This document shows positions 33,510 to 41,516 of a stretch of DNA of 64,000 bases, piece after piece. The stretch spans positions 26,052 to 90,051 of the forward strand of contig CAYUCC010000013.1 in assembly GCA_964443225.1 (NCBI GenBank), read 5' to 3'. The position numbers and the translations under genes are program-made. The notes beneath the pieces were generated by a model, which saw nothing but the letters and a program-made list of their open reading frames with translations, ran no database searches and was not told where the DNA came from. The DNA comes from SSC4 sp964443225 (GTDB lineage: Bacteria > Chloroflexota > Anaerolineae > SSC4 > Amarolineaceae). Positions within the stretch are counted from its first letter, which is position 1. Each line of letters starts with the position of its first letter.

Positions 33510-34138
33510 GTCGCTGAGTCATCGGACGACAGGCCGGCCTGGTCGATCCGACCCGTGCTTGTTGAATCGTCTTCGGCTGTTTTGTCGTCCCGGCGAAAAA
33601 AGACCAGGCGCGTGCTGCCGTACTGGCGGCGGTCGCTGAGCGCCAGCACGTGCAGCGGCAGGTCCTTTTCTTCCTTGGGATGCATCTGCACAACGACCTG
33701 ACCCTCGCCCGCCAGGAGTTCGGGCCGCGCGTCGATGATCTGCAGCGCCTTTTCCCACAGTCCCTGGTACTGCGGTGGTGCCACGTAGATCAGGTCGAAA
33801 GGGTCACCGGGGTAGTGCTGCAGGAAGGCAAAGGCATCACCGCGCACGATTTCGGCACGCGACTGCACACCGGTATGCGCCAGGTTGCGCTGCAGCGTTT
33901 CCACGGCACGCCGGTTGCGTTCACAAAACACGGCGTGCGCAGCCCCGCGGCTGAGCGCTTCGATGCCCACCGCCCCTGTACCACCAAACAGATCCAGGAA
34001 GCGGCACCCTTCGATGGCATCCTGCGAGGTCAGGATCGAAAACAGCGCCGATTTGGTCCGGTCGGTGATGGGTCGCGTCGAATCGCCGGGCACACTGGCC
34101 AACGTGCGTCCCTTGGCTGAGCCGGCGATTACGCGCAT
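33506..34138 (-). CDS. rsmD: 16S rRNA (guanine966-N2)-methyltransferase
   Basis: A 210-residue SAM-dependent methyltransferase. MRVIAGSAKGRTLASVPG is the hallmark RsmD N-terminus, RPITDRTKSALFSIL follows, and LDLFGGTGAVGIEALSRGA is the SAM loop. The catalytic (D/N)PPY is VAPPQY, so its first position is Ala; this is a notable change, but the rest of the pocket (FDLIYVAPP) is intact. A C-terminal tail of about 25 Asp/Ser/Thr-rich residues exceeds the family length. GGGAGG precedes the ATG. Confidence 0.88.
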   Translation of the reverse strand: MRVIAGSAKGRTLASVPGDSTRPITDRTKSALFSILTSQDAIEGCRFLDLFGGTGAVGIEALSRGAAHAVFCERNRRAVETLQRNLAHTGVQSRAEIVRGDAFAFLQHYPGDPFDLIYVAPPQYQGLWEKALQIIDARPELLAGEGQVVVQMHPKEEKDLPLHVLALSDRRQYGSTRLVFFRRDDKTAEDDSTSTGRIDQAGLSSDDSAT

Positions 34139-34174
34139 CCTGCACCTCCCTGCGTTGGTACTTGGGGTGCGACC

Positions 34175-34203
34175 AATTTATCACAGCTGGCTGGCTTTGG
34201 CAA
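34175..34203 (-). promoter_or_regulatory. Promoter of the rsmD-carrier-Usp operon
   Basis: Minus strand: TTGCCA, 17-bp spacer, TAAATT. The start is expected near 34168, with a 30-nt leader that contains GGGAGG before the ATG at 34138. Confidence 0.5.
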
Positions 34204-34237
34204 TTCCGACCGGTACTGCAGGTTTGAGAGTTGTTGT

Positions 34238-34266
34238 TTGCGATTCACGGGCAGTTGGGGTACACT
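34238..34266 (+). promoter_or_regulatory. Promoter of the beta-glucosidase gene, probably leaderless
   Basis: TTGCGA, 17-bp spacer, TACACT, followed by TGACGGT and ATG at 34274. The start of transcription would fall on or next to the start codon. No Shine-Dalgarno sequence lies between. Confidence 0.5.
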
Positions 34267-34273
34267 TGACGGT

Positions 34274-35653
34274 ATGGATCAACCCATACGACATTTTCCT
34301 GATGGCTTTTTGTGGGGCACAGCCACCTCCAGCCACCAGGTCGAAGGCAACAACCGTAACAACCAGTGGTGGGACTGGGAGCAGCAGCCGGGCCGCATCT
34401 ACCAGGGTCACAAATCGGGTGCTGCGTGCAACTGGTGGGCCGCGGGGGGTGCCGAGGCCGATTTCGACCGCGCCCGCGCGCTGCACCAGAATGCGCACCG
34501 CCTGTCGCTGGAATGGAGCCGGCTCGAACCGGTCGAGGGCCTGTTCGACAGCTCGGCCTATGAACGTTACCGCCAGATGCTGCAAGGGTTGCGCGACCGC
34601 GGCATCGAGCCAATGGTCACGCTGCACCATTTTTCGGACCCGCTGTGGCTCAGCGAACAGGGCGGTTGGTTGGGTCCGCGTGCCGTGGCGCTATTCCGGC
34701 GTTATGTCGAGCATACGGTGCGCGAACTGGGTGACCTGGTGCACACCTGGTGCACGATCAACGAACCCAACGTCTACGCCCTCGTGGGCTACATCGTCGG
34801 TTACTTTCCGCCCGGACGCCGCAACGTCTTCCAGGCTTACACCGTCCTGCGCAACCTGCTGCTCGGCCACGCTGCCGCCTACCGCACCATCCACCGCCTC
34901 GACGGACGTGCGCGCGTCGGCCTGGTCGTCAACGTGCGGCCCTTCGTGCCGGCGCGCGCCACCTCGCGCCTCGATCGCAGTGCGGCCGCCTGGTTCGATT
35001 TGCTGTTCAACGGCGCGATGCTCAAAGCGCTGGAGAACGGGGTTCTCTCGCCCCCCCTGGGTTATGGGCGCCAGGTTGGCCAGCTGATCGACTCTTTCGA
35101 CTTCATTGGTTTGAACTACTACACCCGTGAGTTGGTCGAATTCGATCCCCGACGCCCGGCGGAGTTTTTTGCCCATCGCTTCTTCCAACCCGATGGTGAA
35201 ACCAGCGACCTGACCAGGGACAATGTTCCTTACGGCGAAAACTATCCGCGCGGTCTGATCGATGCCCTGCAGCGGGTGACGTGTTATGGCAAGCCGATCA
35301 TCATCACCGAATGCGGTCTGCCCGACGCTGACGACGACCAGCGGCCGCGGTTTCTCATCACCCACATTGCCGCCATGCATGACGCGCTGCAGCTGGGCAT
35401 CCCCGTGAAGGGCTTCTTCCACTGGACGCTGGTCGACAACTTCGAATGGTCCGAAGGCTGGAAACTGCGTTTCGGTCTGTTCGGGCTCGATCCGGCAACG
35501 CAAGAACGCACCCTGCGGCGCAGCGGTGAAACCTACGCCGCCATCTGCCAGGCCAACGCCCTGACGCCAGAAATCGTCCGTCGTTTTGCACCTGAGGTTT
35601 TCGACCAGGTGTTTACGGCCGATGCCAGTGGTGTCTCTCAGAATAGAAGGTGA
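34274..35653 (+). CDS. Family 1 glycoside hydrolase (beta-glucosidase-like)
   Basis: A 459-residue intracellular retaining glycosidase. It opens with FPDGFLWGTATSSHQVEG, the GH1 signature. The acid/base Glu164 is in TINEPNVYA and the nucleophile Glu346 in IITECGLPD; GFFHWTLVDNFEWSEGW provides the aglycone and substrate-binding Trp residues. The expected substrate is a beta-linked disaccharide or aryl glucoside. The start at 34274 is preferred over an upstream in-frame TTG because of the family N-terminus and promoter position. Two small protein genes follow at 8 and 19 bp. Confidence 0.93.
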   Translation: MDQPIRHFPDGFLWGTATSSHQVEGNNRNNQWWDWEQQPGRIYQGHKSGAACNWWAAGGAEADFDRARALHQNAHRLSLEWSRLEPVEGLFDSSAYERYRQMLQGLRDRGIEPMVTLHHFSDPLWLSEQGGWLGPRAVALFRRYVEHTVRELGDLVHTWCTINEPNVYALVGYIVGYFPPGRRNVFQAYTVLRNLLLGHAAAYRTIHRLDGRARVGLVVNVRPFVPARATSRLDRSAAAWFDLLFNGAMLKALENGVLSPPLGYGRQVGQLIDSFDFIGLNYYTRELVEFDPRRPAEFFAHRFFQPDGETSDLTRDNVPYGENYPRGLIDALQRVTCYGKPIIITECGLPDADDDQRPRFLITHIAAMHDALQLGIPVKGFFHWTLVDNFEWSEGWKLRFGLFGLDPATQERTLRRSGETYAAICQANALTPEIVRRFAPEVFDQVFTADASGVSQNRR

Positions 35654-35661
35654 GGACGCTC

Positions 35662-35982
35662 ATGCCACGCGTGGGTCCGTTCGATGTCACAACCCAACCC
35701 GGTGAGACGGTCACCGTAGATAACGTGCAGCTGACACCCATCGTACGTGTCGTACGGCTGCGCCACCTGGAAAGTATGGTCAGTGCCGCCCAGCAGCGAC
35801 TGGGCGGGTTTGCCGTCGTCATGGCCACACCGATCGCCATCCAGGTCAACCACGATCAGGACGAAGAGTCGCTGCCCGTTCCTGATCCAACCCGCCAGGC
35901 CCTGCTCGGCATGCTGAGCGTCGCAGTCCTGGTGACTCTGTTCAGTCTGCTGATTGCGCGGCCATTTTCCCGCCGCAGCTAA
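35662..35982 (+). CDS. Small tail-anchored protein, unknown
   Basis: A 106-residue protein with one C-terminal transmembrane helix (ALLGMLSVAVLVTLFSLLIA) followed by a short basic end (RPFSRRS). The first 75 residues look like a small beta-rich cytosolic domain (TVTVDNVQLTPIVRVVRLRHLESM). GGTGAGG precedes the ATG. It lies between the GH1 gene and a GerW-family gene. Not recognised. Confidence 0.72.
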   Translation: MPRVGPFDVTTQPGETVTVDNVQLTPIVRVVRLRHLESMVSAAQQRLGGFAVVMATPIAIQVNHDQDEESLPVPDPTRQALLGMLSVAVLVTLFSLLIARPFSRRS

Positions 35983-36001
35983 CCCACTGGAGGGTATAAC
36001 G

Positions 36002-36376
36002 ATGGAACTCAACCGCATGTTCGACCAGGTAGAAAAACTGCTGGACAGCGCCAGCTGGCGCACGGTATTTGGTGAGCCTTACAAAGAAGGCGCCGTCACC
36101 ATCATCCCGCTCGCCCGCCTGAAGTACGGCTTCGGTGCCGGCTTTGGCAGCGGCGAAACGAATACCGAGGAAGCCAACCCGGGCGGCACGGGCGAAGGCG
36201 CCGGCTACGGCGGCGGCATTCTCGCCGATCCCGCCGGCGTCGTGCGTATCGCCGATGATGACGTCGAGATCGAACCTTATGTCAATGTCAGCCGCCTGGG
36301 CCTGGCCGGCATCCTGCTCACCGCCTGGATCGTCTTCTGGGCCACCTACACCCTCCGTCACCTGCGCAAAAGGTAA
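36002..36376 (+). CDS. GerW/YtfJ-family protein
   Basis: A 124-residue protein. VEKLLDSASWRTVFGEPYKEGAVTIIPLARLKYGFGAGFGSG is the diagnostic start of the GerW (sporulation YtfJ) family, here in a presumably non-sporulating organism. A Gly-rich stretch, the strand AGVVRIADDDVEIEPYVN and a C-terminal transmembrane helix (GLAGILLTAWIVFWATYTL) follow. The helix is not typical of YtfJ and suggests membrane attachment. GGAGG precedes the ATG. Likely co-transcribed with the GH1 gene. Confidence 0.82.
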   Translation: MELNRMFDQVEKLLDSASWRTVFGEPYKEGAVTIIPLARLKYGFGAGFGSGETNTEEANPGGTGEGAGYGGGILADPAGVVRIADDDVEIEPYVNVSRLGLAGILLTAWIVFWATYTLRHLRKR

Positions 36377-36382
36377 GCACTC

Positions 36383-36433
36383 AATCCAAAATCCAAAATC
36401 AAAATCCAAAATCCAAAATCCAAAATCCAAAAT
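36383..36433 (+). repeat. Heptamer short tandem repeats, unit TCCAAAA
   Basis: Seven units with one TCAAAA variant, directly after the stop of the GerW-family gene and 21 bp before the promoter of the pantothenate operon. Third copy of this repeat family in the window. Confidence 0.85.
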
Positions 36434-36453
36434 GGAAATGTAGGCCTCTCTAC

Positions 36454-36481
36454 TTGCGTTTGGGGGCGGTCCTGGTATAAT
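36454..36481 (+). promoter_or_regulatory. panD: Strong promoter of the pantothenate operon
   Basis: TTGCGT, 16-bp spacer, TATAAT, with a TGG extension directly before the -10. The start is expected near 36488, 238 nt before the panD ATG. Confidence 0.65.
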
Positions 36482-36487
36482 TCGGGC

Positions 36488-36640
36488 ACTTGGGTACGGT
36501 TGACCACCCTGCGGCAGCCAGTATCCAGCACGATCGGCAGTTGACAATACAAGTCGCTTGGATCGAACGACGACCGAGACGGCAAATGACACAAACTCTG
36601 TGTGATTTTCCAAACCTCTCGCGCGTGCGAGAGGTTTTTT
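36488..36640 (+). ncRNA. panD leader RNA ending in an intrinsic terminator (attenuator candidate)
   Basis: The stretch between the promoter and panD is a leader of about 150 nt that ends in a textbook terminator. A small hairpin (ACACA-AACTC-TGTGT) lies just upstream of the terminator and could be part of an alternative fold. No T-box or known riboswitch core was recognised. A short frame with ATG at about 36585 runs through the terminator stem, but no strong ribosome-binding site was found. Confidence 0.5.
36612..36640 (+). terminator. Intrinsic terminator in the panD leader
   Basis: An 11-bp perfect stem (AAACCTCTCGC and its complement), GCGT tetraloop, six T. It is placed 86 bp before the panD start, after a strong promoter, so it must be read through for pan expression. 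Confidence 0.85.
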
Positions 36641-36725
36641 GTGCCGCAGCAACCAGTTCGGTGTCGCGCTCGATCCAAACCACCAGTACCCTGTGCACAG
36701 GGAACACGAAAGGAAGCTGGACCGC

Positions 36726-37133
36726 ATGATCCGAACACTTTTCAAGAGCAAGATTCACCGCGCCGTCGTCACCGAAGCCAACGTGCACTACATCGGCAGC
36801 ATCACCATCGACGCCGATCTGATGCGCGCGGCCGATCTCCTGGAATACGAAAAAGTGCAGGTCGTCGATGTCGACAACGGGGCACGCCTCGAAACCTACG
36901 TGATTGCGGGCGCCCCCGGTAGTGGTGATGTGTGCCTGAACGGTGCCGCCGCCCGCCTGGTCACACCAGGCGATCGGGTCATCATCATGTCCTACGCCCA
37001 GGTGGCCGAGCCGATCCCACAACCCTGGACGCCGACGGTTGTGTTTGTCGATCCATCCAACCGCATCGCCGAAATCGCAAGCGAAGAAAAGGCCAATACG
37101 CGCTTCGCCGACATCGTGCCCAATCTGAACTGA
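36726..37133 (+). CDS. panD: Aspartate 1-decarboxylase precursor
   Basis: A 135-residue pyruvoyl enzyme that makes beta-alanine from aspartate for pantothenate. The proenzyme self-cleaves between Gly24 and Ser25 (HYIGSITID); the N-terminal MIRTLFKSKIHRAVVTEAN and GDRVIIMSYA are typical. AAGGAAG precedes the ATG at modest spacing. It is the first gene of an operon with DUF2520, panB, panC, coaX and a DUF5995-like gene. Confidence 0.96.
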   Translation: MIRTLFKSKIHRAVVTEANVHYIGSITIDADLMRAADLLEYEKVQVVDVDNGARLETYVIAGAPGSGDVCLNGAAARLVTPGDRVIIMSYAQVAEPIPQPWTPTVVFVDPSNRIAEIASEEKANTRFADIVPNLN

Positions 37134-37150
37134 CCGAAAGGTATCACCTC

Positions 37151-38056
37151 ATGAACTATGACACGACAGAACCGCGCACGACGTCCGGCCCGCGGCCGGT
37201 GTTGGGCATTGCCGGAGCAGGCCGTGTCGGCAGCGCGCTGGCCCGCCTGCTCACCCAACGTGGCTGGGAGGTCGCTGGGGTGTGGAGCGGTCACACGTCC
37301 ACTGCCCAGCGCCTGGCCGATCAGATCGGCAGCCGCGCCTGGGATGATGCTGCGCGCCTGCGCGACGCCGACCTCGTCCTGCTCACCGTGCCCGATCATG
37401 CCATAGCCGACGTCGCCGCACAGATTGCTGCCGCCGGCGGCTGGCGTGTGAACCAGGGTGTGGTGCACTGTTCGGGTGCGGTGGAGCTCAGTGCCCTGGC
37501 GCCGGCCCACGATGCGGGCGCGTGCGTGGGTGGTTTTCATCCGCTGCAGGCCTTTGCTACGATCGAGGCGGCCATGGCCGTGCTGCCCGGCAGCTTCTTC
37601 GCCCTGGAGGGTGAAGGGGAACTGCGCGTCTGGCTGCCCGCCCTGGTCGAGACGCTCGACGGCACCTACCAGTGGCTGCGCCCCGGCGCGCGTGCCCTAT
37701 ACCATGCCGCGGCCGTGTTCGCCAGCAACTACCTGGTGACGCTCTTCGACGTCGCCACTCACCTCATGCAAGAGGCTGGCTTCGAAGCCGAAGCGGCGCA
37801 GGAGGCGCTGCTGCCGCTGACCGGCGGGACGGTGCGCAATCTCGGTACGGTCGGTTTGCCCGCCGCCCTGACCGGACCCATTCGCCGCGGCGACACCGGC
37901 ACCGTCGCCCGCCACCTCGAAGCCCTGGTACGTTACGAGCCCTCCGTTGCGCAGCTGTACCTGCACCTGGCGCGCCATACCGTGCCCCTGGCCCGCCAGC
38001 TCGATCCTGACTGCGCCCAGCAGATCGATGATCTCCTGGAGCGGCGCATCGCATAG
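37151..38056 (+). CDS. DUF2520 Rossmann-type dehydrogenase, possible ketopantoate reductase
   Basis: A 301-residue NAD(P)-binding protein. The dinucleotide loop is GIAGAGRVGSALARLL; VVHCSGAVELSAL and GGFHPLQAF are hallmarks of the DUF2520/Rossmann-like family, and the C-terminal helical domain (HAAAVFASNYLVTLFDVA) resembles that of ketopantoate reductases. Its position between panD and panB, in an operon that otherwise lacks panE, suggests it reduces 2-ketopantoate; this is inference from context. AAAGGT precedes the ATG. Confidence 0.85.
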   Translation: MNYDTTEPRTTSGPRPVLGIAGAGRVGSALARLLTQRGWEVAGVWSGHTSTAQRLADQIGSRAWDDAARLRDADLVLLTVPDHAIADVAAQIAAAGGWRVNQGVVHCSGAVELSALAPAHDAGACVGGFHPLQAFATIEAAMAVLPGSFFALEGEGELRVWLPALVETLDGTYQWLRPGARALYHAAAVFASNYLVTLFDVATHLMQEAGFEAEAAQEALLPLTGGTVRNLGTVGLPAALTGPIRRGDTGTVARHLEALVRYEPSVAQLYLHLARHTVPLARQLDPDCAQQIDDLLERRIA

Positions 38057-38072
38057 CCAGAAAAGGAGCCTC

Positions 38073-39005
38073 ATGCGCAAGACTATCCGTCACTTTCAGC
38101 AATTGAAGGACCGCGGCGAGCGGATTCCGATGGTGACCGCCTACGACTACACCAGCGCGCGGCTGGCCGAAGCGGCCGGCATTCCGATCTTGCTGGTGGG
38201 TGATTCGCTGGGCATGGTGATGCTGGGACACTCGTCCACCATACCGGTAACCCTGGAGGACATGATCCACCACGCCAAGGCCGTGGTGCGCGGCACCCAG
38301 AATGCCCTGGTCGTCGTGGACATGCCGTTTATGACCTACCACGTCAACCCCGAACAGGCCCTGGTCAACTGTGGCCGCGTGATGCAGGAGACCGGCGCCC
38401 AGGCGGTGAAGATCGAAGGCGGCGCCCGCATGGCCGAGACCGTTCGGCGCCTGACCGACAACGGCATTCCGGTGATGGGACACATTGGCCTGACCCCACA
38501 GTCGGTCAACCAGTTTGGCGGTTACCGCGTCCAGGGACGTACCCTCGACGCCGCACGCCAGCTGATCAACGATGCCCTGGCGCTCGAGGCGGCGGGCGCC
38601 TTTGCGATCGTACTCGAACTCGTGCCGGCGGAGCTGGCGCAGCTGACGTCGCAGCGCCTGCACGTGCCTACGATCGGGATCGGGGCCGGCGTGGGCTGTG
38701 ACGGGCAGGTCCAGGTGTGGCACGACATGCTCGGTCTCTTCGAGGACTTCGTGCCCAAACACGCTCGACGCTTCGGTGAACTGGGTAAGGCGGCCCGCGA
38801 GGCGCTGGCCACCTACGTCGACGAAGTGCAAGCCGCTACCTTTCCCACCGAAGCCCACAGCGTGCACATGGACCCTGAAACCCTGGCAGCACTGCTCGAT
38901 GACGACGGCTGGACCCCCGGCGCATCGCTGACCGGCACCCCCGCCCTGGGCGAAAGCGAGGCGGTGGGCAGTCTCTACGGGGATGGTGGCCGGCGGCCGC
39001 GGTGA
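38073..39005 (+). CDS. panB: 3-methyl-2-oxobutanoate hydroxymethyltransferase
   Basis: A 310-residue TIM-barrel enzyme that makes ketopantoate using methylenetetrahydrofolate. MVTAYDYTSARLAEAAGIPILLVGDSLGMVMLGH is diagnostic; VVVDMPFMTY and AVKIEGG hold the metal-binding and active-site residues, and GHIGLTPQS and GIGAGVGCDGQVQV are conserved. It is about 35 residues longer than usual at the C-terminus. AAGGAG precedes the ATG at 38073. Its TGA overlaps an in-frame GTG of panC. Confidence 0.96.
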   Translation: MRKTIRHFQQLKDRGERIPMVTAYDYTSARLAEAAGIPILLVGDSLGMVMLGHSSTIPVTLEDMIHHAKAVVRGTQNALVVVDMPFMTYHVNPEQALVNCGRVMQETGAQAVKIEGGARMAETVRRLTDNGIPVMGHIGLTPQSVNQFGGYRVQGRTLDAARQLINDALALEAAGAFAIVLELVPAELAQLTSQRLHVPTIGIGAGVGCDGQVQVWHDMLGLFEDFVPKHARRFGELGKAAREALATYVDEVQAATFPTEAHSVHMDPETLAALLDDDGWTPGASLTGTPALGESEAVGSLYGDGGRRPR

Positions 39006-39049
39006 CATCAGACGTCGGTGCCGTTGATTTGGCAGAGGCAGGTGGGACG

Positions 39050-39931
39050 ATGCAGCGTATCTACACCGTGCAGGATATGCACGCGGTCCGGCGCGGGTTG
39101 GCGGGTTCGGTAGGACTGGTGCCGACGATGGGTTTCCTGCATGCAGGTCACCTGGCACTGGTCGCCCGTGCCCGCGCCGAAAACGATCACGTCATTGCCA
39201 CGATTTTCGTCAATCCGACCCAGTTTGGGCCTCACGAGGATTTTGCGGCCTACCCGCGCGACATGGAAGGCGACCTGGCGCAGCTGGCGGCCAGCGGCTG
39301 CACCCTGGTGTTTACACCGGAGACCCATGAGATCTACCCGCCTATGTACCAGACGTTCGTAACCGTGGAGCACGTCAGCCAGCCGCTGGAGGGCGCCCAC
39401 CGTCCGGGCCATTTTCGCGGCGTTGCCACCGTCGTTGCCAAACTGTTCAACCTCACGCGGCCGACGCGTGCCTATTTTGGACAGAAGGACGCGCAGCAGG
39501 TCCGCGTGATCCAGACCATGGCCAACGAGCTCAACTTCGACATCGAGGTGGTGGTATGCCCGACCGTGCGTGAGGCCGATGGCCTGGCGCTCAGCAGCCG
39601 CAACAGCTATCTCACCCCCAACCAGCGCGCGGCTGCGCCGGTGCTGTACCGCGCCCTCTCCGCGGCGCGGGATGCCTGGCAGCAGGGCACACGGCACCCC
39701 ACCCAGCTGCGCCATGTGATGCATACCGTCCTGGCTGCCGAGCCGCTGGCCCAGGTCGAGTACGCCAGCGCGGCCGACGCAGCCACGCTGAAGGAGCTCG
39801 ACGAGCCGGCCGCCGGCCCCGTTTTGCTTTCGCTGGCGGTGCGCATCGGGCGGACCCGCCTCATCGACAACCTGGTTCTGGATGCGCCTGCACCGCACGA
39901 GACCGCGGGTCGGCCAACCGACGAACCTTGA
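39050..39931 (+). CDS. panC: Pantothenate synthetase
   Basis: A 293-residue ligase joining pantoate and beta-alanine with ATP. LVPTMGFLHAGHLALV contains the HxGH nucleotide motif; NPTQFGPHEDFAAYPRD, YFGQKDAQQ and SSRNSYL are further signatures. The ATG at 39050, after AGGTGGG, gives the family length; a GTG at 39002 overlapping the panB stop would add 16 residues. coaX starts 52 bp downstream. Confidence 0.95.
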   Translation: MQRIYTVQDMHAVRRGLAGSVGLVPTMGFLHAGHLALVARARAENDHVIATIFVNPTQFGPHEDFAAYPRDMEGDLAQLAASGCTLVFTPETHEIYPPMYQTFVTVEHVSQPLEGAHRPGHFRGVATVVAKLFNLTRPTRAYFGQKDAQQVRVIQTMANELNFDIEVVVCPTVREADGLALSSRNSYLTPNQRAAAPVLYRALSAARDAWQQGTRHPTQLRHVMHTVLAAEPLAQVEYASAADAATLKELDEPAAGPVLLSLAVRIGRTRLIDNLVLDAPAPHETAGRPTDEP

Positions 39932-39983
39932 ACCGATACCATGACCTGTGGCCGCAACGCCCAGGCGGCGAGGAGCCAGACCC

Positions 39984-40751
39984 ATGCTCTTGACAATCGA
40001 TATTGGCAACACCAACGTCGTACTCGGTCTGTACGACGGTGAGGAGTTGCGTGGCCACTGGCGGATCAATACGGTCAGCGGCAAAACCGCCGACGAGTAC
40101 GCCGTCCTCGTGCTCGGTTTGATGGAACGCGCCGGCTACAACGTGCCCGGCAGTGTCACCGGCACGATCATTGCCAGCGTCGTGCCGTCCCTCACCGGCT
40201 CATTCACCGAGCTGGCCGAGGAATACCTGCACTGCCGTACCCTGGTCGTTGGGGCGGGCATTCGCACCGGTGTACGCGTGCGGGTCGATAACCCGCGCGA
40301 GGTGGGTGCCGATCGGGTGGTCAACACCGCCGCCGTGCACCGGCTCTACGGCGGGCCGGCCTGTGTGGTCGATTTTGGTACGGCCACGACCTTCGACGCC
40401 GTCTCGGTCGAGGGGGACTACCTGGGCGGGGCCATTGCACCGGGGCTGGCCATTGCAGCCGACGCCCTGGGCCAGCGCGCCGCACAGCTCTTCCGCGTCG
40501 AACTCACCGCACCGCCCGACGTCATCGGCAAAAACACCGTGCAGGCGCTGCAGTCCGGTCTGTTTCTGGGCTACGTGGGCTTGATCGAGGGCCTGGTGGC
40601 ACGTTTCCGCGAACGCCTGGGCACCGACATGAAAGTGGTCGCGACGGGCGGCCTGGCCGAAGTCATCGCCCTCCATACGCCGGTGCTGGAAATCGTGGAC
40701 CCCTGGCTGACGCTGGCTGGCCTGCGTCTGATCTGGGAAATGAACAAGTGA
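39984..40751 (+). CDS. coaX: Type III pantothenate kinase
   Basis: A 255-residue ASKHA-fold kinase, the first step from pantothenate to CoA. DIGNTNVVLGLYDG is the phosphate-1 motif, GADRVVNTAAVHRLYGGPACVVDFGTATTFD holds the catalytic and adenosine motifs, and GGAIAPG is conserved. GAGGAG precedes the ATG. Its TGA overlaps the GTG of the next gene (GTGA). Confidence 0.95.
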   Translation: MLLTIDIGNTNVVLGLYDGEELRGHWRINTVSGKTADEYAVLVLGLMERAGYNVPGSVTGTIIASVVPSLTGSFTELAEEYLHCRTLVVGAGIRTGVRVRVDNPREVGADRVVNTAAVHRLYGGPACVVDFGTATTFDAVSVEGDYLGGAIAPGLAIAADALGQRAAQLFRVELTAPPDVIGKNTVQALQSGLFLGYVGLIEGLVARFRERLGTDMKVVATGGLAEVIALHTPVLEIVDPWLTLAGLRLIWEMNK

Positions 40752-41479
40752 CCGCCAACAATACGTCGACGCGTATGCGCGCGCAAATCCAAACCTGGCT
40801 GACCAACGGCGACCGGCGGTCGATTTTTTTGCAGTGTTACGCCATCATGACGCAAAACATGCAGCAGGCCATCGCCGCCAACCGTTTCCACGATCCGTTG
40901 TGGATGGACCGCCTGGTGGCGCACTTTGCGGACTACTATTTCGTGGCACTCGATGCGTACGAGGGTGCAGCTGGCCCCGTGCCCGCCATCTGGCAGCAAA
41001 CGTTCGACCTGGCGCGTGACCCGGCCGTCTCGGTCATTCACAACCTGCTGTTGGGCGTCAATGCGCACATCAACTACGACCTGGCGCTTGCCGTTAGCGA
41101 TATGCTCGGCCCCGAAGCAACTACGTCGACGCCGGTTCAATGGGCAGAGCGACGCGCCGATTACGACCTGGTCAACCAGGTCATCGCCGCCAGCATCGAC
41201 AGCGTGCAGGAGCAGGTGGTCGATGAACACCTCCCTGAGATGCGCATCGTCGACCTGGCGCTGGGCCCCCTGGACGAACACCTCATCGCACGGATGATCG
41301 TGCAGTGGCGTGATCGGGTGTGGGACAACGCGCTCGAGCTGGTCACGGCAGGATCGTCAGACGATTACGAAGACACGCGCCGGCGCATCGAACAGGAGAC
41401 GATCGGGTTCATGGAGAGGCTGCGCACGGGTGAACTTGGCATCGGGCCGCTGGATGCGCTATTGCGTTGGTTAGGCTGA
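40748..41479 (+). CDS. DUF5995-like protein at the end of the pan operon
   Basis: A 243-residue soluble, helical protein. RFHDPLWMDRLVAHFADYYFVALDAY, PAIWQQTFDLARDP and LLGVNAHINYDLALAV resemble the DUF5995 family, whose members have a conserved NAHINYDL box with potential metal ligands (two His). The role is unknown. Translation is coupled to coaX by a GTGA overlap, so a function in or near CoA metabolism is possible but unproven. The gene ends in a bidirectional terminator. Confidence 0.78.
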   Translation: MTANNTSTRMRAQIQTWLTNGDRRSIFLQCYAIMTQNMQQAIAANRFHDPLWMDRLVAHFADYYFVALDAYEGAAGPVPAIWQQTFDLARDPAVSVIHNLLLGVNAHINYDLALAVSDMLGPEATTSTPVQWAERRADYDLVNQVIAASIDSVQEQVVDEHLPEMRIVDLALGPLDEHLIARMIVQWRDRVWDNALELVTAGSSDDYEDTRRRIEQETIGFMERLRTGELGIGPLDALLRWLG

Positions 41480-41481
41480 TC

Positions 41482-41515
41482 ATCGCAGGTCACAGCCCCA
41501 GCTGTGACCTGCGAT
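41482..41515. terminator. Bidirectional terminator between convergent operons
   Basis: A perfect 14-bp inverted repeat (ATCGCAGGTCACAG and its complement) with a 6-nt loop sits between the last gene of the pan operon and the stop of the crotonase gene. No long T-tract, but the position between two converging units is decisive. Confidence 0.7.
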
Positions 41516-41516
41516 G

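Noticed and set aside
36488..36640. panD leader as a T-box, 6S RNA or known riboswitch
   Set aside because: I could not find the conserved cores of these classes; kept only as an unclassified leader with a terminator.
37764..39158. Reverse open frame of 464 codons opposite panB
   Set aside because: Antisense shadow of DUF2520, panB and panC, which are certain.
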